A stretch of DNA of 43,511 nt from Trichomonas tenax (lineage: Eukaryota; Parabasalia; Trichomonadida; Trichomonadidae), in the NCBI GenBank assembly GCA_023091735.1, contig JALKBU010000392.1, positions 1 to 43,511 of the forward strand. The letters run 5' to 3'. The notes under the pieces were generated by a model. The model did not search any database, was not told the DNA's origin, and worked only from the letters and a program-made list of their open reading frames with translations. Position numbers and translations under genes: made by a program. Below are positions 28,881 to 39,883 of this stretch, piece after piece (the stretch's first letter is position 1; each line of letters starts with the position of its first letter).

Positions 28881-31511
28881 TTAATAATCATCATATGTTT
28901 GTCTATTTGATTGAAACAGCTTACAAATAACATCATCGACAGCTTTTGCGTTGTATTGAGTTCCTATCAATAATGGAATCATATAATTTTTCTTCGACAG
29001 AACAACTCTCTCCTGATTGTTGCTTATTAATTCGCAGCATTTGCCAATGAATGAACAGTATGAAATTAAAGATTCTTCTTCGAAAGCGTTCACGCTAAGA
29101 AGTTTGTCGACAAATTTCAAGAATTGCCGGTATTTGGCATGAAATAAAAATGGATTAACTGAGATCAAAAGCTCAAAAGATTTGAATAATAAACCAAATG
29201 TTCTTGAACTGAGATTATTTTCTTCATCAGTGAAATCAAACTTCTCAAAAACCAATCCATAAGCATTTAAAATCATATCAATGCATTGATCATTAATGAG
29301 TTCTTTTCGATACTGAAACACTCTCAAGAATGTATTCAATGCTTTCAGGAATATTGGAATTTGATCCATTCTGCATTCTTCATTTAACAAAGGTTGAAGA
29401 ATCATTGTAAGAGATTCAGTTGATTTCTCGAAATTCTCGGAATATTCAAATGCATAAGCTGCGAAGTTTGTTCCTTGATAAATAACATTTGGTTCTCCTG
29501 ATTCAAAGCAATTTGTTGCAATTTTAAATATATCTTGCTCTAATCTGTTGTATCTCAGATAATCAAGAATTAAATCATTTGTATCGAAATCGCAACATTC
29601 CAAAATATTGTTAATGAATTTTTCAACAACATTTTTTGTTGTCACATCAATCAATGGTTTTCTAATGATTACTTTGCTAACATTTAATAAGTAGTTCTTT
29701 TCTATCATATCATCTTGTGATAATTCTAATCCTGGTATCAAAAACGGTTTCAACTGTTTAAACGTTGTCACTAAAATTTCATTGACAATGTTTGCATCGA
29801 GATAATCAAAAACTAATGCCAAAATATCAGGAACTAAGTTCTTAACGGACATTTCACTTGATTGATAAATAATCTGGAATAAGTCTAAAACAATGGAAAT
29901 GTTTTCAGGAATTGGATTATTACGACTGTCTTTCATCAAATTTTCATGCTGTTTTATTATATTAATAAATAAATTTCCTGTTAAAACTGCTAATTTTGGA
30001 TGATAATTGACCTGTTCTATAAATAATTTGCTGAAATTTTCTAAATCAATCTTGAAATTTAATGTTTGCAAAATAGTTAAACTCAATTCTCTCATCATTA
30101 AAGAAGTCGACATTGAAACTTGCCAAAGGAAATCTATTTTCTGTGCCAATATTTCTTTAATGTTTGGAGTTTGATCTTTAATTGATGACAAAATAAATAA
30201 CATTGCTGTCTCTAAAAACGAAGCATTAAAATCATCGATTGAAACTTCATCATGTAACTTAGAAATAATAAAATTCACCAAAGATGGATAAATCTGAACT
30301 GATTTTTCAAGAATGAGCACAACTAAATAGAAATTAGGATAATTATCTTCATCCAAGAAATCTGGAGTGAATTCTGCGGATGATAGAATTGCAAAAATAA
30401 TTTCAATATACTGCAAAATAAATCTGTTCAAGAAATCTCCAATTTGAAGCTCTTCAATTTGGAATTTCTTCAGTAAGCGAGAAGACCTTCCCATCCTCTG
30501 ATTTAATGCTTTGTTGTATATCTTGAAGTTGTCTGCTCTTTGTTTTATTGAAAATATGTAAATCGTGATTTCCAATAATAAATGCAATGTTTGATTTATA
30601 ATTAAGGGATTTTCTGATATAAGAGAGTTATATAACAAGTTATTAAATGCACCTGAAGGAAAATATGGCATTAAATACGTTGATTTAAAGATTTGGAGAT
30701 TGATTTGCAAAATTTGGAAAATGTAATCTTCTGAGTTATTCTTTGCAGCTTCAGTGATCCACATAAACAAATACTTCATGAAATTATCATATATTTCATT
30801 ATTTTTATATAAATCGAGATTTAATGCATAAATTGTATTCAATGTTCTAAGTATTATAAAAATATTATCAATAGGAACTGTTGGATTTTGTAACAATGAT
30901 ACAAGAAAATCATGAAATTGCAAAATGAATTCGTTTGGAATTTTATTTGTGTATTCGCAAATGGTTTGCACCATTTTTAATGCGTTTATTTTAATATCTA
31001 TCGCGTATTGATCATTTGAAACTATATTGAAAATGGTTTTAAAGACTTTTTCGAAATGTAAATATTCATAATCTAATATCATTCCAAGAATTATTGATGC
31101 ATGATTAATAAAAGAACTGCTTTCATGAGATAACGAGTTTAAACATAATTCTACTAAACAATTTTGGAGATCTTGATCTAAATTATGCCAAAGATCTTTA
31201 GTAAGGGAGTATGTGTATTCTTCCGAAGGCTTCAAGAGTTCGTAAAGTATAATGATGGCCATATTTGATAGTGCTGGCGATTGATTTTCTTTGATGAAAA
31301 TTATTAATTGCGATAAAAACTCTTGGGGTTGGTTGCATCTCATTTCGTTGAAGAATTCATGAGCACTCGCAATGGCTTCGTTATCAGGAGTTGTTGCGTT
31401 TGTTAAAAATTCTTCCAAAATAAATTTATTTATAAAAAGCCAATTTTTGTTTTCTGAAGAATTCTTTTTTACACAGATATGTTTTTTATTAATATTTATA
31501 ATATATAACAA
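28881..31511 (-). CDS. Importin-beta/karyopherin-like HEAT-repeat protein
   Basis: An open frame of 876 codons made of paired helices throughout. Near the N-terminus, FILEEFLTNATTPDNEAIAS and the following helices resemble the importin-beta N-terminal repeat that contacts Ran-GTP (LxxLLxxTxSPDNxxRxxAE). Length agrees with importin-beta-type nuclear transport receptors. Hence a likely soluble nuclear-transport factor, although HEAT proteins of other kinds cannot be excluded. The start is a problem: the frame opens at 31511 with TTG and the first in-frame ATG is codon 57 (31343), inside the homologous region. No trichomonad-type intron is seen. Either the 5' end is damaged, or a non-ATG or spliced start is used. 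Confidence 0.62.
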   Translation of the reverse strand: MLYIININKKHICVKKNSSENKNWLFINKFILEEFLTNATTPDNEAIASAHEFFNEMRCNQPQEFLSQLIIFIKENQSPALSNMAIIILYELLKPSEEYTYSLTKDLWHNLDQDLQNCLVELCLNSLSHESSSFINHASIILGMILDYEYLHFEKVFKTIFNIVSNDQYAIDIKINALKMVQTICEYTNKIPNEFILQFHDFLVSLLQNPTVPIDNIFIILRTLNTIYALNLDLYKNNEIYDNFMKYLFMWITEAAKNNSEDYIFQILQINLQIFKSTYLMPYFPSGAFNNLLYNSLISENPLIINQTLHLLLEITIYIFSIKQRADNFKIYNKALNQRMGRSSRLLKKFQIEELQIGDFLNRFILQYIEIIFAILSSAEFTPDFLDEDNYPNFYLVVLILEKSVQIYPSLVNFIISKLHDEVSIDDFNASFLETAMLFILSSIKDQTPNIKEILAQKIDFLWQVSMSTSLMMRELSLTILQTLNFKIDLENFSKLFIEQVNYHPKLAVLTGNLFINIIKQHENLMKDSRNNPIPENISIVLDLFQIIYQSSEMSVKNLVPDILALVFDYLDANIVNEILVTTFKQLKPFLIPGLELSQDDMIEKNYLLNVSKVIIRKPLIDVTTKNVVEKFINNILECCDFDTNDLILDYLRYNRLEQDIFKIATNCFESGEPNVIYQGTNFAAYAFEYSENFEKSTESLTMILQPLLNEECRMDQIPIFLKALNTFLRVFQYRKELINDQCIDMILNAYGLVFEKFDFTDEENNLSSRTFGLLFKSFELLISVNPFLFHAKYRQFLKFVDKLLSVNAFEEESLISYCSFIGKCCELISNNQERVVLSKKNYMIPLLIGTQYNAKAVDDVICKLFQSNRQTYDDY

Positions 31512-31738
31512 AAATAATTATTGTAGCTTTAATATGAATGAAAAATGGCAATTAATTAAAACTGAAATGAAACAATATTTTTTTTTCCAAAATGAAAGGG
31601 GGTGACACCAAAAGCCTGAGGAGGATATAGAATATATTCATGCCAAGAAAAGACTATATCTGGAGAAACATAAGTTGAATAGAGATTATGCTTGTTATTT
31701 TTATTGAACCACATAATGCTATTTCAAAGAATCTCATA

Positions 31739-33455
31739 TCAATAAAATTTGGAAGAATTTTCACAAATATAGTCGCAACCTGATCTTCTGTCAATATATA
31801 TTAAGAGTTTAGCAAATTCAGTATTACCTAAATTGCATGCATATGCAAGTGATGTATCAAAATCACATATTAATATGAACATATTCATATAGTGAAGGAT
31901 TGATAGAGCTTTTGAAATCATCTATTATTTCTTTTAGAGATCCTGGTAAATTATTTTTGATGCATGCCTTTATAAGGCTATTAAGAGATGACTCATCATT
32001 TTTCTTGAGCTTTGGAATTAGAATTCTTGCAAATTCAATGTTCTTATGATTGGCGCAATATTTGACATATCTGTAGGTAACTTCGATGTTTGGCAAAGCA
32101 ATAAGATATGAAGCGATTTCAAAATAGCCATGTTTCAAGGCGAATGTAATGGCACTCATACAGCTAGAAGAAATATTGATATCTGCGCCTTTGAAACAAG
32201 TAATTTGACAACATCAAAATGATTCCTTTTAAATGCTGCAATAAGAGGTGTTTCACCAAAAAATAGATAATTGAAAGATGAATATCAATCAAAGTAGGAT
32301 CATCTTCATAAAATCTTTCTCTAGAAAAAGGAGATTTAGCATTGATATCCGCTCCTTTATCTATAAGAAATTCAACCATTTTAATAACACCTTTCTTTGA
32401 ATATTGCATTAAAGAGAAGCCATCATAAATATATGATTTGATATCAAAACCATGTTCAATTAGAGATAAAAAGACATCGTTGTAGCCTTTTTTGATAGCA
32501 GCCTTCGCTGCCAGTTTAAAGTCTTTGAGCTTAATATGTTACAGCAGATATAAAGCAAATTTTGGATAATCGAAGTAAATGTATTTCGCAATAATTTCTT
32601 CAAATTAAAACATGAAATAATCTTTTGAAATCATGTTCAGATCAATTATATAATTGGCGATGCTACAGTACAAATAGAGCTCTGAAATGCAGAACACAGT
32701 GAATTCATAGTACATATAATCTTTTGAACAAAGTATCGCAGAAACCGCTCGAATATTGCAGCATTTTGTAATTTCTGCTTTATCTAAATTGTCGATTTCA
32801 TAATTATCCAACAGCCAGTCTGCAATTGCATTTTGATGCAGTGCTATAGCAAATGCCAAAAAGTTATTAAAGTTGACATTATTTTCTTCACAAATGTGAA
32901 TAATTTCACTATTTCCATCCATTATTGCAAAGAAGTTCATTTCTGGTTCCTGTTCTTGCAAATGCTTTCATCATCGTTATTAATTCATCTTAGTTGCATT
33001 TGGTAATGTATTCTTGCAAATCTATATCTTTTATATCAATAAAAAAACGATTCATCATTGAGTTCATTACAAAAGGGTGAGTGTTCGATATATGTTAAGC
33101 AAGGAATTGCTTCAATTATTCTTTCTTGCATTTCGCGATCAATTCTATGAATCATTGTGTAATAAGCTGTAGAAAAAGACACAACATATTCAAGAATTCC
33201 ATCAGTAAGAAGATTTGATAATGTTTAAATGTTAGTTTCGAAATTCTCTTGATTTACGTTATAAATCAATTCTTCAATCTGCTCATATATTTGAAGTTTT
33301 TCCGGAATTGCAACATCACATAAATTAATTATTCTTTTCGGTTTATCCTCATCAAAAAAACTAAACATTTTTGTTGAGTAATATATAACTTCAACCTGAG
33401 TGAAATCTGGTAGTGATTGGGGAGAAAAATTTTTGTTTTCTTCAATTGCTGACAT
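31739..33455 (-). pseudogene. DUF3447/ankyrin-repeat family gene, multiply broken
   Basis: The family N-terminus is intact from ATG 33455 (MSAIEENKNF, then IINLCDVAIPEKLQIYEQIE) to a TAA at 33225. Sense continues in frame past that stop (TLSNLLTDGILEYVV). It shifts at a T/A run near 33045 and again further on. The ankyrin part is visible in pieces: VEFLIDKGADINAKSPFSRE, AITFALKHGYFEIASYLI, SLAYACNLGNTEFAKLLI. This is the large trichomonad ankyrin family with a DUF3447-type head. At least four lesions make it a pseudogene. Its initiator-like element still looks intact. Confidence 0.85.
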
Positions 33456-33462
33456 GAAAAAT

Positions 33463-33472
33463 TGAAAAGTGA
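33463..33472 (-). promoter_or_regulatory. Inr-like initiator of the ankyrin-family pseudogene
   Basis: On the minus strand TCACTTTTCA matches the Inr consensus. A start at the A (33470) leaves a 15-nt leader before ATG 33455, the same spacing as at 19482. Confidence 0.6.
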
Positions 33473-33541
33473 CTTAATAATGACAATTGTCAAAAAGCAT
33501 TTGCTGAAGCAATCTAATGAATTGCTTCATTTATCCAAAAG

Positions 33542-33754
33542 GTAGTGTTCTAATTGGACTCTTTGACATTGTTTATAATAACTCAGCAGTTGATTGTGAA
33601 GTCGCAAGCAGAGCTTATATTGATGAATGATGGATTATTTGAGCACTTCAAACCTAACGCCAGTATCAATGCCACTCTTTACTATTTGGTACACAATCAA
33701 TGTTCCCAAAACAAAGAAGATAAGTTAATAACATTTTTGAAATTTATGTTGTAA
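33542..33754 (+). pseudogene. Short coding relic of unknown family
   Basis: Two frames follow each other: SVLIGLFDIVYNNSAVDCEV, then after a shift FEHFKPNASINATLYYLVHN up to TAA at 33752. Helical, with no motif recognised. The frame starts at TTG, so it is a fragment if real. Confidence 0.25.
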
Positions 33755-33862
33755 TAAATAGTAATATAAATGAATTCGCTTTTACTATTTAAATCTCAAC
33801 CGCAATATTGCTTCTAAACACCTTAGAAATCAATAACAAGTTTAGGCTATGTTTCATCGATA

Positions 33863-34933
33863 TTAGTTAATAAAACCAATACTGGAAATTGAAACTTCTT
33901 CTTTTGCTTCAATGATTAAATTGAAATACTTTGCATCTTCATTGAATTGAATTGGAATATTCTTTATTTGTTTAGCTGCCAAATATGACTCAACTATCTG
34001 TTTGTTCCATTTATCATTTTTCTTTTCAAACCACATCGATTTTGGCTTTTTAGCGAAGTTTGCTGTGAATCTTACAGATTTATCATTAATTGCCACAATA
34101 TCTTTAGATTCGTAAATGAAAGTTTCTTGATTTTCTGTAGTATAAACACAACATCTATAATTCTCATTAAAAAATGACCTTTGATCACTAAACATTTTGA
34201 AATATTTTTCTAATTTTTGAATTGAATCTTTTGTGGTACATACAACATAATCTCTATATCCAATGTAACCATTTCTTAGATCATCCATGACCTCTGGTTC
34301 TTTTTCATAAAAATGTAATTTTTGAAATTGTTCATTGAAAAAAGTAATATATATATTAAAACTAACAGCCTTTGATATTTTGAATGCATACTCAATGTGT
34401 AATTGTGCATTTCTTGATTCAGGAACCCGAAAATAAAAATTTGATGTTGCAATTGTATTTTGGAACTTTAAACTTTCACCATCGAAGATAACATATGAGT
34501 TAGTATGCGTGAATGCATTGAAATGCATGAAATTGTATAAATAAATGGCATAATTGTAAATTTGTTGTTGATCTGATGTAATATCTGGCTGTGTAGCTCT
34601 TGCAACCTCTTCCTCGTACTGCTTTTTCTCCTTTTCTGATAAAAAATCGCCAATTCGACTATGAACTTGTTCAAGATCGACTAGTAATTGGTTATAGCCA
34701 TTACAAATCACTTCGACATCTCTCATTTCTTTCTCTAAGTATATTTTTGCTATATACTTGTCGCTGTGATGTTTATTCATAATCAATAATAATTTTGTTT
34801 TGTGAAAAAGATCGAAAAGATCATAATTTCCGATTCCGCTTTCAATAATTTTCGATGCTATATCTAAAACCTGTTGATCAGTCTCTGCTTTTGATATTTT
34901 TTTCTTAAAATTTATCCTCAAATTTGCTTCCAT
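33863..34933 (-). CDS. Intact 356-aa protein of unknown function
   Basis: ATG 34933. The N-terminal 120 residues are helical and charged (KKKISKAETDQQVLDIASKI). From about 140 the sequence turns beta-rich with alternating aromatic strands (YVIFDGESLKFQNTIATSNF, VSFNIYITFF), ending ISSIGFIN like the last strand of a beta-sandwich. No catalytic or membrane motif. It lies between two broken ankyrin-family genes on the same strand but is itself unbroken, so it is probably expressed. The upstream CATTTTATGG could be a degenerate initiator. I do not recognise the family. Confidence 0.65.
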   Translation of the reverse strand: MEANLRINFKKKISKAETDQQVLDIASKIIESGIGNYDLFDLFHKTKLLLIMNKHHSDKYIAKIYLEKEMRDVEVICNGYNQLLVDLEQVHSRIGDFLSEKEKKQYEEEVARATQPDITSDQQQIYNYAIYLYNFMHFNAFTHTNSYVIFDGESLKFQNTIATSNFYFRVPESRNAQLHIEYAFKISKAVSFNIYITFFNEQFQKLHFYEKEPEVMDDLRNGYIGYRDYVVCTTKDSIQKLEKYFKMFSDQRSFFNENYRCCVYTTENQETFIYESKDIVAINDKSVRFTANFAKKPKSMWFEKKNDKWNKQIVESYLAAKQIKNIPIQFNEDAKYFNLIIEAKEEVSISSIGFIN

Positions 34934-35276
34934 TAAAATGTCAAATTTTTAGATTTTCCACCATATTTTTTTGAAATAAGCATAAACTTTCTGATTAAGA
35001 ACTAAATAGTCATTTAGATGCAAAATTTGAATGTTTTGAGCAATGCTATGTAAATATAAATGCATTTATCTGTTTGACCTCGCCACCTGTTTAAATTTAA
35101 GACGAAAATGTTTCATTATAAACAACTAAAAGAATGGATGTTTATAAATTTAGATTCACCTATATTAGATGCTTCAATCAACACGAGCTATCACGCCTAA
35201 ATAATCAATCGAGTGCAAGCTATAGGTAATTTTTTTAAAATGAATTTTAGTACATACTATGGCAAAACTGCGTATT

Positions 35277-36095
35277 TCATTTTGCTCCATTATCAAGAAG
35301 AAGTTTCCTCTTTTGTTCTGATTTAGCAACTGGATTCTTTCATAAATTAACATCAACATGTTTCACTTTAACAAGGTACTCAGAGATATCATAATAATCT
35401 TTAAATGATGCCCCATATAGAAGTGTTCTCTTGTCACGCGTTAAACTTTTTGGAAGTTTACAGAAATATTTAACAGCTTCAAAGTTATTTTGAATCACAG
35501 AGTAATATAAAGGGAAAACCGAAAATTTTCCTCCTTCTGTTATATTCACACCACAGAAAGCCATCAATTTGACAAGTTCGAAGTTATTATTATATCCTCC
35601 CCAATATACTTTATTAACAGGCCAGTTGTTCATCACGTTATGATATCCATCGTTTATCGCATGACTAATAGTTGAAATATCATCCTCCTTTGCCATCTTT
35701 TCGAACGTTGCGTAAATCCGATCGAAATTTTGATCATCTTTAGGAATCAGTTTCAAATTTTTGTAGTTTTCCTTCTCATAATTTCCTATTGAATCAATTT
35801 TTATTGCAAATTCACCTTTAATATACTTTCCAATAGCTTCAACTTTTGACTTGATATTGTTTTCGATCAATTCTGTTTTTGTGTTCAAATTTTGATGAAA
35901 TTGAGAAACAATTTCTTTGATTTCGTCTTTGTGAGAGGGTTCGATCGGAATGTTGTGATCACAAAATTTGTCAAGGAAAGGATTTTTGAGTACTTTAGAG
36001 ACAACACGAATGCTTTCAATAGCTTTTTTGAGATCATTTTCGTAGACAATAGAAACTTGTTCAAGCACAATAATAGCAAAATTTTCTCATAAGTC
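35277..36095 (-). pseudogene. Second DUF3447/ankyrin-type gene, truncated and broken
   Basis: The open frame from about 36095 has no ATG (a TGA lies just upstream). It contains a helical head (FLDKFCDHNIPIEPSHKDEI) and ankyrin-like units (NNFELVKLMAFCGVNI, NNFEAVKYFCKLPKSL, DISEYLVKVKHVDVNL). A TGA at 35340 interrupts it. The same frame then gives EQKRKLLLDNGAK, a typical last ankyrin unit, before a second TGA at 35277. The 5' end is lost. It is the same family as the relic at 31739-33455 but not a close copy. Confidence 0.72.
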
Positions 36096-36779
36096 TAATC
36101 AATGGTTTCTTTTAGTTTAACTTGAAGTGCTATCATTTAACTCAATGCATTTCATCAAAGAAGACGATTTGAGAAGGAAACAAATTTCCTGCAACATTAT
36201 GACGCTGAATTGTTTGGAACATTTGCACAAGAGCCCAGATATGAAGTTACGTAGTTTGAAGAATGAATCCCATATGAATATAATGTAATTTACTGAACTG
36301 GTAAATAGCTTGAATTCATTTCGAGTTCCAAAGTTTTTATATTTTTTAATATATCTAATTTTATGAACCGTACTTCTTTCATAACTCTTAGATTTCCATA
36401 ATTAAGATTATTTTCAATTACTGAAATATTATAATCGTTTGATAATTATTTTGAAATTATATTATTACTGTAAGAATGTACTAACTAAGAAGGCATACAT
36501 TCCAATAGGTATAGCTGATAATGTGAAATCATAATTAAAGAATTGAGCACAATTAAAATATATCTTGACCTTAGAAATGGTTTTGTTCGATATAAACAGA
36601 AAATTTATTTCTAAAAGTCAATACTGATATTGTAGCAGTGATCAAAACCAAAAATCAGCAATTAACGTAATTTCCTAAAATCAGGATATTGGGCCATAAA
36701 AACATGATAAAATGAAAGAAAATCAAAAGAACATTTCATTTATAATGATAAAAACACAATCTATTTTTAAAAATAAAAA
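36096..36779. other. Spacer with a weak plus-strand coding relic and possible Inr
   Basis: At 36141-36310 one plus frame reads FHQRRRFEKETNFLQHYDAE and then FGTFAQEPRYEV, interrupted by stops; probably a gene scrap of unknown family. At 36736-36745 TCATTTATAA is Inr-like, but it would leave a 42-nt leader for the next gene, longer than usual. Confidence 0.35.
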
Positions 36780-38513
36780 ATGGAAAATCGAGAAAGTAAC
36801 ACTGATTTCAATCTCTCAGGTGACGTCGTTTCGATATTAAACTACGATCCGATGCATCCGAAGAAGATAACAGAGAAAGCTTCTTTAACAGCTATGAAAA
36901 ATTTGTGTATTCTCAAATCTGAACTTAAAATGCCGAAGAAAGAGGATTTAAGGGATTTAAACGACAAAGATCTTCAGAAAATCGTTATTGAACATCATAA
37001 AAAACGAATTGGAAAGTTAATCAAACAAATAAAACGCGAAAGAGAAAACGTTATCAATAATTCATCACGCCCACAGGCGGAAACGTGTTCAGTGATCGAA
37101 TCAAAGCCAAAAAATGCGGTAGATATGGATAAAATACTGATCGAAAAAATGAAAAAGAGACAGCAGCGAGAAGTCGAACAAATGTTGGCCACATTACTCG
37201 CAATTGACGCTATGCAACGTGATGCCGAATACAGAGCGCAAATGGAAGAAGAAAGAAGACAACAAATCGAATATGAGCGAAAAAAGAAAGCAGAGGAACA
37301 ACATAAACGGCATCTACAGAGAATACAGGAGATGGAGGCTGAAGAAAAGCGGAAATTAGCTGAAGAAGCAGAATTTAGAAGACAACAATTCGCGAAAGAA
37401 AAAGAAGCACTTAAAAGACAACAAGACCTTCACGAAAAGAAGCTAAAAGAGATGGCAGCGGCTGAGAAAAAGCGCCAAGAGAGAGCAGAACAGAACCGAC
37501 AATACATCCAACAAGTTGAAGAAGAAAGACAAAGAAGAATTCTTCAGCAGCAACGCAAAATTGAAAAACGAGAATTAAAGAGATTAGAAACATTAAGAAA
37601 AGAACAAGAAAGACTACAAAAGGAACACGAAGCGATGCTGTTGAAGAGAACACAACAAATAGAAGCTGCCAAACAGAGAGAATTGCGATTACTTGAACAA
37701 AAGAGGAAAGAAAGTGAAGAAAGAGAGAGACAGAGAGAAGAACAACACAAAGAGTTCTTGAAACGCAGAGAGAAAGAAAATGCTGCATACAAATTAATGC
37801 TTGAAGAGAAAATCAGCCGCAACGCAGAAATAAGGATTAAAATTGCAGAAGAAGAAACAAAAAGGAAAGTCGCTTCAGCGACAACTGACGAAGAAATCAA
37901 TAAAAGAATTCAACAGATGATGGAGTTTCGTGAAAAGAGGGCAGAAGATGCAAGACTTGGACGCTCAGACTCTGCAATTGCAAATATGCGTAAGCAGGAG
38001 AGAATTAAGAAGCAACAAGATGAGATGATAAGGACTCTTAAAGAACAACATGAATCAAGAGAAGAACATTATATAGAAGTAATGAAAGAAAAGGAGAAAG
38101 ATAGACAAAAATCGATAATAATGCGAAAACTGAAGGAAGAAGAAAAAGTTGAAACAGCAAAGCGTCTTGAGAGACAAAGACAGAAGAGAATGGATGAACT
38201 TAGAGACAGATTTGAACAAAACATGGCTCACGTCGAAAAAATTCAAGAAGAAAGAAGAATGGTTCATTCAGAGAGAATGAACATGCTCTCGAAATTAGAT
38301 AAACAGAAACAAGACATGCAATCTAACTTCAACACATTGAGAGTTTCAGGGAAGACAAACATAAAGCAGCTTAAGAAGTTGGCAGATCTTTATGATATCG
38401 ATTTGAATGCTATTGAAATGAAGGCAACATCGCGAATATCATCACGAGCGCGAACTGCTGTTTCCACACCAAGAAGATCACAATCTGTTGCATCAAGAAG
38501 ATCTAATTTTTAA
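36780..38513 (+). CDS. Highly charged coiled-coil protein, probably cytoskeletal
   Basis: A 577-aa protein with ATG 36780. After a 110-residue head (LNDKDLQKIVIEHHKKRIGK), residues about 115-520 form an almost unbroken Arg/Glu/Lys/Gln-rich helix with RQQQFxKEKE-type runs. Low-complexity composition like this is seen in trichohyalin/plectin-homology (TPH) ciliary proteins and MAP7-like microtubule binders. The C-terminus is Ser/Arg-rich (RISSRARTAVSTPRRSQSVA), typical of a basic microtubule-binding or phosphorylated tail. A flagellar or microtubule role is plausible for a parabasalid but unproven. Several long minus-strand frames inside it are codon-bias shadows. Confidence 0.72.
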   Translation: MENRESNTDFNLSGDVVSILNYDPMHPKKITEKASLTAMKNLCILKSELKMPKKEDLRDLNDKDLQKIVIEHHKKRIGKLIKQIKRERENVINNSSRPQAETCSVIESKPKNAVDMDKILIEKMKKRQQREVEQMLATLLAIDAMQRDAEYRAQMEEERRQQIEYERKKKAEEQHKRHLQRIQEMEAEEKRKLAEEAEFRRQQFAKEKEALKRQQDLHEKKLKEMAAAEKKRQERAEQNRQYIQQVEEERQRRILQQQRKIEKRELKRLETLRKEQERLQKEHEAMLLKRTQQIEAAKQRELRLLEQKRKESEERERQREEQHKEFLKRREKENAAYKLMLEEKISRNAEIRIKIAEEETKRKVASATTDEEINKRIQQMMEFREKRAEDARLGRSDSAIANMRKQERIKKQQDEMIRTLKEQHESREEHYIEVMKEKEKDRQKSIIMRKLKEEEKVETAKRLERQRQKRMDELRDRFEQNMAHVEKIQEERRMVHSERMNMLSKLDKQKQDMQSNFNTLRVSGKTNIKQLKKLADLYDIDLNAIEMKATSRISSRARTAVSTPRRSQSVASRRSNF

Positions 38514-38552
38514 AATATTTGTTTGATTATCTTTTTTAATTCAATCATAATT

Positions 38553-38890
38553 TTAATCAACGAAATGCATATCGAGATTGAAATCATTTGGTTCACTTCC
38601 TGTATAAATAAAGTTGAAATCTGGAGACGGAAAACTTTCAAATGCATTATTTTCAATTACAACAAATTTTCCAATTGTGGTATTTTCTAATTCTGGTAAA
38701 TTGGTATGAGAAATTAAAAAGTGCAATGGTTCGGAATTTTAGTTGATGAAATTCCTGTATCCATAAATGCACTAATATCTAAAAAACTAACAATTTGAGG
38801 AATATCAGCTTACATCAAATGTTGACAGCTTTCGAACGCTCCTGCATCTAGAGTTTGTAAATTTACAAATAATAAGAGTATATATTGGCT
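38553..38890 (-). pseudogene. BspA-like LRR_5 surface protein fragment
   Basis: The minus frame gives FVNLQTLDAGAFESCQHL, the typical LRR_5/BspA unit, then IPQIVSFLDISAFMDTGI. A stop and shift follow, then LPELENTTIGKFVVIENNAF and a final stop at 38553. At least one TAA and one frameshift break it. It is the 3' remnant of a leucine-rich surface protein, a large family in trichomonads. The start and most repeats are missing. Confidence 0.65.
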
Positions 38891-39122
38891 GCAGCCGCAG
38901 AAACTTTTGAAAAGCCCATTTTTGGGTGATTTTCACGTTAAAATCACCTGAAAATCACTAATTTTTGGCATTTTTTAAAGCATTTCTCCATGATAAAATG
39001 ACGTATAAAACACTAATTTCGGAAATTTTTGAAAGTTATTACCTTAAAAATTGCTTTAACTCATTTATGACTCCCCTGCATACATATACAAGATACAAAA
39101 TAAAATTAATTTATAAATTAAC

Positions 39123-39870
39123 TTATTTAATTAACTGGTCATGTAGTGAAGCAAACTGCGGTGGTGTTCCTGTTAGATGATACTTTAACCATTCTTCTGG
39201 TGCCCATGTCCAGTATGTTGTCCTTGTAAACCACATTTGCGGGCAAGCAACATTAACTTTAGTACATGTATTAGTATGTGGGCTGTAATTATGTAAATTG
39301 CAATAAGCATCATCTTCTTTTGTAGCATTAGTTGGCGTAGCATTGACCTAAATAGCAATGTATTGATTACCAGATTCTAAACCATCAAAGAAGCATGTTT
39401 TACCATCCCTCATTGTTGGAATTGTAATAATGCATGATGTATTCATAGCCGTTTTAGCAATTACACGAAGACCTGGAATAATAACTTTATCTTCACGAAT
39501 TTCCATGTTAACAAAAGAAACAACAACATCACTTGTTTCGGACTTTAAACCTGTTAATGCATACTTTCCATTTGTTGATGTATCAAAAAAGACGCTTTCA
39601 AGTTTGGTAATTAATTTAATTGGTATAACAATTTGTTGAAATTCATGAGCATAATTAAATTTAGTTGAAACTGCCAAACCATACATTGTATCACTGATAT
39701 CTTCATAGCAAACATTTTGAGAGCTTAACCCAAATTTACTTGTTAAATTTAGGTTTTAGCATTTTACTTATTAATGAGGTATTATTAAACTCTATGAGTT
39801 GTGCAAACATATACCATGTATGAATGCGCATATGTTTGTCGTTGAAATTCTTCAATTTGCTAATAAGTTA
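39123..39870 (-). pseudogene. Maverick-like structural protein relic
   Basis: Minus-strand pieces: RIHTWYMFAQLIEFNNTSLI, then GLSSQNVCYEDISDTMYGLA running into a long open piece with VVVSFVNMEIREDKVIIPGL. A TAG at 39348 interrupts. The same frame continues with CPQMWFTRTTYWTWAPEEWL to TAA at 39123. Beta-rich with many aromatics, like a capsid or other virion protein. It sits back-to-back with a second relic and beside a Maverick polymerase relic, so Maverick origin is likely. The specific protein is not identified. Confidence 0.5.
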
Positions 39871-39883
39871 CAGTTTGATTTAG

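Noticed and set aside
37411..37900. Long minus-strand frames of hydrophobic Ser/Leu/Phe-rich sequence
   Set aside because: They lie wholly inside the charged coiled-coil gene; antisense of Glu/Lys/Arg codons gives such frames automatically.
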